64,000 bases of DNA from Peltaster fructicola (lineage: Eukaryota > Ascomycota > Dothideomycetes). Shown one piece after another: positions 21,379-29,853 of the stretch. The stretch is taken from positions 620,001 through 684,000 of the forward strand of contig CP051141.1 of NCBI GenBank assembly GCA_001592805.2, written 5' to 3'. Within the stretch, counting starts at the first letter, position 1, and every line of letters starts with the position of its first letter. The position numbers were made by a program, and so were the translations under genes. The notes beneath the pieces were generated by a model. It ran no database searches. It saw only the letters and a list, made by a program, of their open reading frames with translations, and was not told the origin of the DNA.

Positions 21379-22499
21379 CTATTTGCCTACACCAGGAGTA
21401 TCCTCGATCTTGAATACATACTTGACAGCACTGACAGTGCCATCTTTGAGCTGGGACAGACCCTTTTCGACTCCGTTGAGCCCACCTGGAATGACCTCCT
21501 GTGGCTGTGCTTTGAAGAAGCCTTCATCCAGACCACGGCTGATATACTGTGTGAACACCAGGCCGAAGTCTTTGTACGGACCATGGACATCCCCAACAGT
21601 CGTCAAGTGCTTCTTCACTGTGTCTGGAAAGCCCGGGTACTCTTTACCAGGCAAGACGAATGTGACCGCGCCGTGTGGATCGAGGACCTTGGCGATATTG
21701 TCGAAGCTGCCTTGGCTGGACACAGCATCAAAGGCATGCAGCAGCTTCTCGCCCTTAAGGGCGTCTTTGATGCCTTGTTGAACGGCTTCGGCGCCCTTGC
21801 GGTAGTCGATAATGGTGTCGCCCTTGCTGCGATCGATGAACTTCTCGACGTGATCTGCAGCACGGCCAGCAACAACGATCAGAGGATGAATATTTGATCG
21901 AGTTGCAAATTGCAAGATGTAGGTGCCAACAGCAGATGAGCCTCCGTACACGACTAATGGTATCTTTGTGCCATCAGGTATTGGTGTCCATGGTTGAGGC
22001 AAAGCGAGTCGTGCGTAGAGACCTAGTGCTGCTGTCAAAGCCGCAAGTGGTATAGCAGCACCCTCTGCAGACTGGTCAGTCATGGTGCTGCAGTCGGCCG
22101 GGCATAGTACCTTTGAAGCTAATGTGCTGTGGAAGGTGGAACGTAGTGTGCTTCCAGCTCAGAGCATACTCCGCATAGCTTCCACCTGGAGTGCCCATCT
22201 CATGGAAGGCGGCCACTCTGTCGCCAACCTTGAACTCAGTCACATTCTCACCAACTTCGTGTACGATGCCAGAAATGTCATCGCCTTGATTGATCTCGGC
22301 CTTGGCTCCGCCATTTTCCGGTCGTTTCCTGGCACGTCGTCAAGATTGGCGCTCTTTGAGACAGTGCGACTACATACCAGTCTTTTGGATTGCTACCGGA
22401 ATAGATGACCTTGGTAATGATCTGGTTCTTGGAGGGTTTGGGGATCGGAGAGTCGACGATCTCGACCTTTGGTCCAGCTCGAATGATAGCTTCCTTCAT
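21379..22499 (-). CDS. ToxD/zinc-type medium-chain oxidoreductase (enoyl-reductase-like)
   Basis: Exons on the minus strand are 22499-22378, 22328-22111 and 22064-21379 (341 residues); introns of 49 and 46 bp are in phase. It is an MDR-superfamily NAD(P)H-dependent reductase close to fungal ToxD and trans-enoyl reductases. Seen: the N-terminal GroES-like fold (AGPKVEIVDSPIPKPSKNQ, SGSNPKDW), GDDISGIVHEVGENV and KVGDRVAAF, then the Rossmann region with VVYGGSSAVGTY. Catalytic zinc ligands are not evident, as in this subgroup. An in-frame ATG at 22628 would add 43 residues lacking acidic residues and rich in Arg/Ser/Tyr, a possible mitochondrial leader. Substrate unknown. Confidence 0.87.
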
Positions 22500-23336
22500 G
22501 CTTGATGTCAGAGGTTGGTAGGCAGAGAAGTGCTTTCGAGTATAGATCAGACGAGGTGAGGGAAGTGAGTAGTTATATACTTTTGTCGTGGCGCGATGAT
22601 AACAAGATCTTGCCGGACATAGCATCATTCGCTAGTAAGAAGACATGAGGTTCATAGCAACATCGGCGTCTATTGCGTGCTGAGGATATAAGCGCTTATG
22701 TCACCAGTCCCTGATAACACTGAGGCAATAATGAATTCGTCTTATTCCCGACCAAATCTTCACCTTAGAGATGCGCTCAAGAAGGTATCCGCTGCTGATA
22801 GTTGCAGAAGGCTATGCCAATCTGTTGCCAATGGCTGAATGCCTCTTGCTTTGCAAGCAGGTCGATTTGTCAGGATGCGACAAGGCACCCCACAGCGAGA
22901 CTTCTCCGACACTGGCCAAGATAACACCAACGCAGCACACAGCAGATTCGGTAGGGATAAAGTAGAAGCACAACAACGACACGCTGAGCGTGTTAGAGAA
23001 CGTCGTACACTGTCGCACATACCACGCTGTGAAGTAGCACAAAAGAAGAGGGAGTCGAGCCTAAGTAGAGGTTACGGTCGTTGTCATGGCGACGCGGCCC
23101 GCTTCCTTTGTGTAGGTAATCAGAGCACTTACATGCAGCGTCATGCTATCGATTTTGGAGACCGCATAGAACACGACGACACACCATTCGCACGACTTCA
23201 GCATACGTTTTCAATCACAGCTGCTATCTTTCCCGCCATTGCATAACTTCCGCACCATATGAAGGAGCTTTCGAAGGACTACGCGTGCCTGAGATCTTGA
23301 GTAAACACATTGGGACTTTCTCACAACACAATCGCG
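22500..23336. other. Intergenic between oxidoreductase and kinesin-8 genes
   Basis: About 840 bp between divergent genes. A 135-codon plus-strand frame (22839-23246) and a 76-codon minus-strand frame overlap; neither has homology or splices cleanly. The last 60 bases contain ACGCGT, and a TTTCCCGCC lies near 23230. Confidence 0.4.
23281..23286. promoter_or_regulatory. ACGCGT (MCB-type) element upstream of kinesin-8
   Basis: A perfect ACGCGT 51 bp upstream of the kinesin-8 ATG, with an E2F-like TTTCCCGC about 50 bp further upstream. Both fit cell-cycle control; function is inferred. Confidence 0.45.
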
Positions 23337-26300
23337 ATGGTCCTAGATGGCGCCTCCAGTATACAGGTCACAGTTCGAGTGAGGCCATTCACCATCAGAG
23401 AGGCCGCGCAACTCGCGAAGCTCGATGAAGGTCCACTCTTCCTTGGCGATGGCTCTTTGGCAGCGGTCCCAGTAGTTCAGCCAAAGAACAAGGGCATTCG
23501 ACCTGTGATCAAAGTGGTGGACGAGAAGTGCCTGTAAGTTGATGCGCTTCCAGATGAGTGCGTATCTGACAATTTACAGAGTCTTCGACCCTCCTGAGGA
23601 CACTCCAGCGCAGCGATTTAGCAGATCGGTGCTGCCACAGGGAAAGCGTGTCAAGGATCAGACCTTCGCATTCGACAGAGTGTTCGACGAGAACACAACA
23701 CAAAGCGACGTATACGAAGCCACCACCAAGAACCTCCTCGATTCTGTCCTCGATGGCTACAATGCTACAGTCTTCGCCTATGGTGCCACAGGATGCGGCA
23801 AAACACACACGATCACTGGTACAGCTCAGCAACCGGGTATCATCTTCCTCACGATGCAAGAGCTGTTTGAAAGGTTGGAAGAACTGAGTGCCGAGAAAGA
23901 GACAGAGGTGACCTTGTCATACTTGGAGATCTACAATGAGACCATACGCGATTTGCTCAATCCTGGCACCACCGGCAAACAAGGGCTCATGCTACGTGAA
24001 GATGCGCAGGCCGCTGTATCAGTGGCAGGCCTGACATCACATCGCCCACAAAACACTCAGGAGGTCATGGATATGCTGATTCGAGGCAACTCGGCACGAA
24101 CACAAAGTCCAACAGAAGCAAATGCAACATCATCGCGATCGCATGCCGTTCTGCAGGTCAACGTCTCTCTCAAAGGCCGCAATGCTGACATTCACGAGCC
24201 TGTGACCATGGCGACTCTGAGCATCATCGACCTGGCAGGATCCGAGCGTGCCTCAGCGACGAAGAACAGGGGCGAACGATTACTCGAGGGCGCCAATATC
24301 AACAAATCACTTCTCGCGCTCGGCTCATGCATCAATGCTCTGTGCGATCCTCGCAAGAAGAACCACGTCCCATACAGAAACTCGAAGCTCACTCGATTGC
24401 TCAAGTTCTCCTTGGGTGGCAACTGCAGGACAGTCATGATCGTGTGTGTATCGCCCAGTAGCCAGCACTTTGACGAAACGCAGAACACACTGCGTTACGC
24501 CAATCGAGCCAAGAACATACAGACCAAGAGCGTGCGAAATGTCTATAATGTCGACCGCCATGTCAAGGACTACCTCAAGAAGATCGACGAACAGATGATC
24601 CGTATCAACGAGCTTACGGCTCAACAGAAGCAGTATGAGGAGCTGGCATTTGTGAAGTTTCGCAAGGCGGAAGCACGACGCTCTGAGCTTGCTCATGACG
24701 GTGTGCAGCGAATCCGTGCTGCATACGATCATTCTGCTGAGGAACGGGGGGATCGCATCAATAATATGCGTCGTCTGAGACAACTGGAACGTCGCATCGG
24801 TGCTATGAGTGGCTGGATTGGTGCTTTCGACCAGGTCTGTGAGACCCGTGATGAGGAGGATCCGCCAGCATCGCTGGTCGCAATGCGCAAGACTGCACAG
24901 GGTATCCTGTTGGAGCTGGAATCGAGCAGGCAGCACTACCATCAGCGAATGTCAAAGAACAACTGGACGCGAGCAATCGACACAGCGCTGTCTGACGGTC
25001 TACGACAATTGCAGAGCCTTGATGGCAGTCATGCCGATAGTGCAGAGGAAGCCAGTCTGTTGAAGGAAGTTGAACTTCTGAAGGGCAAGGCAGATGTGGA
25101 GGCACATCTTGCTGTCCTCGAGCAGGAGAAGGGTGCCGAACAAGGTCTCATGGCCGTCCTGCTTACCGCACATTTCGAGACCACTGCTATACTCAACCAG
25201 ATACTGCAGATGACGGAGGAAGAGGCAGTACAGGCTGCACGCGATGTGCTTGGCAAACTCCTGCAGAGCTGTGTGGAGTCGGTTGGGCAGGTCATCAAGC
25301 CAGATGGTGGTCTCCAGATCAACGAAGCTCTACCACCGACGAGACTAGGCACACCACGAAAGCGAAAGCAGGTTCCTTTGCTAGGGCCAAGTCCTCTGAA
25401 GGCGAAGCTGCCGCAAGCCAAATCAGTTTTGTCTGCTGTTCCACCGCATCTCAACCTGGACAGCGACATCCCATCACTAAGCTCGAGTCCAACCACACGC
25501 TCATTAGCGTCGCCGAAGAGGAGGGTTCGACTTGGCAATGCTCGCAAGGGTGTTGTGCTCAATAGCTCGCCACGGAAACGATCACCTGCGAAGAAGCGTG
25601 TTGTCAGGTGGCGAGATGAGAAGACCGATGGCGAGAACAACTTACCACTGGCAGACTTCCAAGCTACACCAAAAGCCATCGACTCCGACATCACCTTACC
25701 CAGCTCAACACCACAGAAAGACATTCAACCTCCGGTCCTGCCAGAGGCTTACATGGCAGATGTCCCGGATTCTAGCCCACTGCCTGCAGCGCAGGAAACG
25801 CGCAAGCCGGGTGTAGGCCGCTTCACAGCAGGCTTCCTGACAAAGAAGAATGAGTCATCTCCAACCATGGCACCTCCTGCACTGAGCTTCAACGCTTTCT
25901 CCAGCGAGGACGAGAACAGTCCTCTCCGCGAAATGGCTGCTAACAGTGCGCCATTCCGAGTACCTCGTCCACGGATGTCATCAGGCTCGGGCATTCCACG
26001 ATCTTCTCCTAAGGCGAGAGAATCAACCAACGAAGATCCGGACGTGAGCTCGTTCAGCTCTGATCAGGAGCACTCTTTCTTGGCAGATAAGGTCACAGCT
26101 CAGGAGATCAAGTCTGCTATGCAGCACAGACGAGCATCATCGTTGACGACAGGTGCAGGGACCACTCGACACCGAGAGTCGGCTCACCGACGACGATCGC
26201 CAACGGCATCTTCACCACCTCAGTATACTGGCGCAGATGCTGGGATATTTTCAGCTTCACATGCACGACGCATGGTGAAGAGCGAGCGCGAAGAGCCGGT

Positions 26301-26496
26301 ACGTAGTGTGCTGAGCCCTCGTGCAGCCTCGATCACAAAAGGAACTGCCATACTCCCTGCAGCGCGTAGGAGCACTATGGATCCTGGCAGTGTCACACCT
26401 CGTGAGTCTGTGCCGATTCGTGGTCATGTTAGAGTCAGCAGTATCGTGCCAGGCTCTGCCAGCAGAATCAATGGCAACAAAGCTGCTTGGAGATAA
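23337..26496 (+). CDS. KIP3: Kinesin-8 family motor (Kip3/Klp5 type)
   Basis: Plus-end-directed microtubule motor that limits microtubule length and positions the spindle and chromosomes. Exons are 23337-23533 and 23580-26496 (1,037 residues) with one 46-bp intron. The N-terminal motor has VTVRVRPF, the P-loop GATGCGKTHT (about 135-144), switch I SSRSHAV and switch II LIDLAGSERAS, then NSKLTRLLKFSLGGN. The kinesin-8 neck (RAKNIQTKSVRNV) and helical segments follow to about 600. The tail is long, basic and disordered, with many SP/TP sites and repeated SSPxKR-like stretches suited to CDK phosphorylation and microtubule binding. Kinesin-8 rather than another class is judged from the neck and overall layout. 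Confidence 0.92.
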
Positions 26497-26636
26497 GGTA
26501 CATCTGCGTTGTGCGTTCGAGCGTCTGCAAAGTGGGCATTACTTAGCGCGTGGGAGTTTCATACCGTCATGACAGGCGCAGAGGATGTCATACCCATGTG
26601 CTCATTAGCATACCTATGGGCTGTATGTTCTTGTAC

Positions 26637-27554
26637 TCATATCTGTGTTAACATTATCTCGTCGTCTACAAGACTCTCAAGTTGAGTGCTTGAGAATCCA
26701 TGATGTACGTCTATCGAGTGTGCTTGGGTAGTGCAGCGATCAACCTCTGGTGGCTGTGGTTGCCTCTTCAGCACCACTGTAGGTGGTGGCATAAGCTTAC
26801 AGTCATCTACTGAGCTGGTCGTCATTCGGTCTACTACTGTCGAAACAGCTACCGTTGGATCAAGAACCTCGAGATCTTGGGATGTTAGACCCAACGACGA
26901 AGATGATCCAAAGGACATCCGAGACTGCTGCTCCTGCTGCTGAGACATCTGTGTTGTATGTGGTGGTGATTGTGTTGTACTCAGCTCTCGTGCAATCTGG
27001 GTTCCACTCTCGAGAAAGTCATCCCAGTTGATATGTTCGTGCATGCCAGACACACCTGTAGTCTTGGGAGTCGAAACACCAGTCATACGGTCGTCACCAA
27101 GGCTGTGGCAAGTTCCAGATATTGGAACGCTGTCCTCAGCTTGAAGTGCAGAAAGCAGAGTCTCGTCATCAATGCCGTCCAGATCATCATCAGACATCGA
27201 GTCCGCCAAGTCCGTTGATTTGACCTTCGGTGTCGAAGCGTTGTTGTGAGAAAGATCAGAAGCTTTCGTGAAGAACGCACCGAGATGAAACTGGCTGCTC
27301 TTGTGACCGAAGCGATCGTATCTTCGTTGTGTCCCAAGCTGCTGCTCAGCCTTCTCAGCGACCGTACGCTTCTGTCCTTCTGCACGCGCTTGCGCAGCCT
27401 TGGCTTTGTTCTTGTCACGTTCCTTTGCTGCCCATGCTCGACGGTCGAGTTGTATCTCGCGCTGCAGCTCACGAATCTGTTTGTCTGTGATTGCCGGTCC
27501 GCCTCGAGCTTTGTGAGCCGCTTTAGCTTGTCTCAAGGTGAGAGCACCGGGCAT
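26637..27554 (-). CDS. Orphan protein with PIP box and SQ/TQ cluster
   Basis: A single-exon protein of 305 residues; the start is the ATG at 27552-27554. Family not recognised. The N-terminal 75 residues are a basic helix rich in Lys, Arg, Ala and Gln (QREIQLDRRAWAAKERDKNK). Residues 88-95 read QFHLGAFF, an exact match to the PCNA-interacting (PIP) box QxxhxxFF, preceded by basic HKSS. The rest is disordered and acidic. From about residue 180 to the end eight SQ or TQ pairs occur (among them SGTQIAR, TTQSPPHTTQMSQ, LTSQDLE, SSTQLES and the terminal MLTQI), an ATM/ATR-type cluster. The promoter is shared with the next gene and contains ACGCGT. A replication- or repair-linked PCNA partner is an inference from these features together. 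Confidence 0.75.
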   Translation of the reverse strand: MPGALTLRQAKAAHKARGGPAITDKQIRELQREIQLDRRAWAAKERDKNKAKAAQARAEGQKRTVAEKAEQQLGTQRRYDRFGHKSSQFHLGAFFTKASDLSHNNASTPKVKSTDLADSMSDDDLDGIDDETLLSALQAEDSVPISGTCHSLGDDRMTGVSTPKTTGVSGMHEHINWDDFLESGTQIARELSTTQSPPHTTQMSQQQEQQSRMSFGSSSSLGLTSQDLEVLDPTVAVSTVVDRMTTSSVDDCKLMPPPTVVLKRQPQPPEVDRCTTQAHSIDVHHGFSSTQLESLVDDEIMLTQI

Positions 27555-27799
27555 GATCGACACATTGTGGTGAGTCGATCATATGATTGCTGCAATCGCC
27601 CAGGCCTGATGTCGGTGAAAGTCTGCAGCTGTGTCTGTGGCAAGTGAGGTTGACACCTGAAGTCGAAGAGATGCATCGCGAGTCGCGTCATCGGCCACTG
27701 GTGCCTGCAGCTGATTGGCCTCATTGACTTCTAACATGAACTGCTCGCAAACATATCTTTTGACAGCACAAGACTTGCAGCATCGCCTCGATGCAGTCT

Positions 27800-27805
27800 A
27801 CGCGT
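27800..27805. promoter_or_regulatory. ACGCGT element in the divergent promoter of two orphan genes
   Basis: A perfect ACGCGT lying 246 bp upstream of the PIP-box gene and 51 bp upstream of the 27856 gene. It matches the MBF core element seen near MCM4, ORC2 and the kinesin-8. Confidence 0.4.
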
Positions 27806-27855
27806 TCTTGACCACTCAAGACAACTAACAAATCTTCTGTCTCTGACCGCCAAGA

Positions 27856-28467
27856 ATGTCAACGATCAAGGCTGGTCCGAAGACATGGGTCCTACGTTGC
27901 AAGATTCACAGAACCACTGCCATCCTGTACGTAGAGACAACGACTACATTGACAACAGTCAAAGACGAGCTACGCAAGGCATTGCTTGAGACGCACTCCA
28001 CTGGGACTATCGAGACTATCAGTGGCGCAACGCCTATACCAAGCTCAACCGAAGGCATAATACTCGGCAAACTGGTAGACCCAACCAGTGCCAGAAGAGG
28101 CTGGGAACGCATAGGAGACGAAGTCGATGACATAGATTGGGCATTTACGGAGAAGGGCAAAGGGAAGGCAGCAGCTGGGAAAGGCCGAACGCAGAATGAC
28201 AACTCAAAGGTCACTGTTCAGAGTGTTGGACTGGTCGACGGATCACTGGTTGGGGTCATGTTCAGAAGCTCTGCAGACAACAAGGAGACACCTATAGACC
28301 CCAGTGTCGCTAAGAAGGACGTTTGGGATATCGTGATGCCAAGAATGGACGTTCACGATGATGATGAGGACGAGGCGGTCGATGTTGATGATGGTGATCT
28401 GTCTGACAGCGAGATCCCAATCCCAATACATGCGAGAACCACGAACGGGCACATGTACAACACATGA
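27856..28467 (+). CDS. Orphan protein, possible ubiquitin-like (beta-grasp) fold
   Basis: A single-exon protein of 203 residues. No family recognised with certainty. The pattern is like a ubiquitin-type beta-grasp domain: strand KTWVLRCKIH, strand TAILYVETTTTL, a helix VKDELRKALLETHS, then GIILGKLVDP and the closing VQSVGLVDGSLVGVMFRS. A charged, Gly/Lys-rich loop (KGKGKAAAGKGRTQ) interrupts it, and the last 45 residues are acidic with an SDSEIPIP stretch. The C-terminus is not Gly-Gly, so it would be a fold relative and not a conjugated modifier. It is divergent from the PIP-box gene across 301 bp. Confidence 0.65.
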   Translation: MSTIKAGPKTWVLRCKIHRTTAILYVETTTTLTTVKDELRKALLETHSTGTIETISGATPIPSSTEGIILGKLVDPTSARRGWERIGDEVDDIDWAFTEKGKGKAAAGKGRTQNDNSKVTVQSVGLVDGSLVGVMFRSSADNKETPIDPSVAKKDVWDIVMPRMDVHDDDEDEAVDVDDGDLSDSEIPIPIHARTTNGHMYNT

Positions 28468-29853
28468 AGAAAACTGGAAGGCTGACAGAAGACTTCTCTT
28501 GCCCAGGTACACCAACATGTGATTGTGCCAAGACCACTATTGGCTGAACATGTGGCAGACCTCGACAACATCATTCTTTGGTGTCTCACATCGTTGAGCT
28601 GTACCAACAGATTGATCTGAGATCATCCTGTGCACTGCTTTATACCAACGAGCAGTTCTAGTATGATCAACTGGCAAGCCGCTCGCCGGAGTGCTACGAT
28701 CCAGGACGGGCTCTCGAGAGTTGCGGATCACATTGGTTCTGACTCATGCGGACGCTGCAACACATACTGTATGTATGAGGCTGACGGCGTCGGTGCGGGT
28801 ATGGTAGACAACTACGGCGCAGTGTTGCACAAACAGTGCCCAGTGCCAAGGAAGACCATAGCCTCAACCAGACGATAAGCAGTTGCATGGTAACTCTTCA
28901 CGCCAATTGCTACGCTCGTTCCATAATACTGACACGGAGTATCATTGCCAGCTTGCACAATCAGCGTGTCAGCAAGGGGCAAATGCTTGATCCACGAATG
29001 TTTGTGACAAACTCGAGGCTGACGCAGCAGCAAGACTGGCAACGAAGACATCGAACAATGCCGGGAGAGGATCTGCTGTCCTTTGATCCATACAAGCATA
29101 CTCTTGGTCTGCATATGCGACCGCAACGCTCTCACAAGGCGGACCAAACGACCGTATAAGAACGCATCCCACTGCTTGACCACTCATCATCCCGCGATCA
29201 ACACAGGATATACAGCAAGTCTTGCTCAACAGCACTGATCTCCAGAGCTCCTGTTCAACAACCATAAGAAATGCCACTCTCCACTATAATTCATAAGTGT
29301 GGCTGTCGACAGTACTTCCAGGGCTACGAATGCGAATGTATGCTCACACAATTATGTCGCATCAACGACCCAGGAGAGTTTTCCAAGCCATATCTGCCAT
29401 TTGACCTAGACTCACATCATCGTAATCCTTACGGCTCCTGTCGACGCCACGATCGATATTTTCGCTCAAAGTACGATTGTCATCTGCACCTCTTCCTTGG
29501 AACTACTGCCAACTCGGTGCACAGTCGCTACAGCCAGAATGGAAGAGAGCACCCTTCATGCGCACGCCGAAGACGATCATGAAGGAGTTCCGGAATTAGG
29601 GAACAAGATGCGAGTGGCAATGGCAGAAGTGATGCCGCCAGCAACCATGCCGGGGCAATTTCCGACGTATGCTGGTCATTTGGAGCCTCTCGAGTGTATA
29701 GCAATGGACAAGTACAATGGCTTCCTTTGTGCAGGATACCAGATGCTTGGAAGGATTTGACTGGCTTGAGCGAAGTTGCAGTTTGTATCACTGCATCGTA
29801 TTACTACATCAAGACTATGCGTTACTCGTTACTTCATATTCCCGTGAGACTTG
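28468..29853. other. Long stretch between orphan gene and Zn2Cys6 factor
   Basis: About 1.4 kb. The only candidate is the small Cys-rich frame at 29271-29582, listed separately. An overlapping 87-codon frame (29497-29760) lacks a proper ATG at its start and could not be joined to it by consensus splice sites. No repeats or RNA genes were seen. Confidence 0.4.
29271..29582 (+). CDS. Small cysteine-rich hypothetical protein (weak)
   Basis: A 103-residue frame with an ATG start. The first two thirds look structured: HKCGCRQYFQGYECECML, then PYLPFDL and NPYGSCRRHDRYF, with seven Cys within 70 residues. The C-terminus is Arg/Ser-rich and less convincing. There is no signal peptide. It may be a lineage-specific protein or the first exon of a larger gene; no homologue is recognised. 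Confidence 0.35.
   Translation: MPLSTIIHKCGCRQYFQGYECECMLTQLCRINDPGEFSKPYLPFDLDSHHRNPYGSCRRHDRYFRSKYDCHLHLFLGTTANSVHSRYSQNGREHPSCARRRRS

Noticed and set aside
16784-22499. Secondary-metabolite cluster built from the thioesterase and the ToxD-like reductase
   Set aside because: There is no polyketide or peptide synthase, and a SEACAT housekeeping gene lies between the two.
22731-23246. Possible small spliced gene starting MNSSYSRPNLHLRDALKK and joining an Arg/Gln-rich frame
   Set aside because: No acceptor joins the two frames in the right phase and neither part has a recognised homologue.
29497-29760. An 87-codon frame following the small Cys-rich candidate
   Set aside because: It does not begin with ATG and no consensus intron links it to the upstream frame, so it was not merged.
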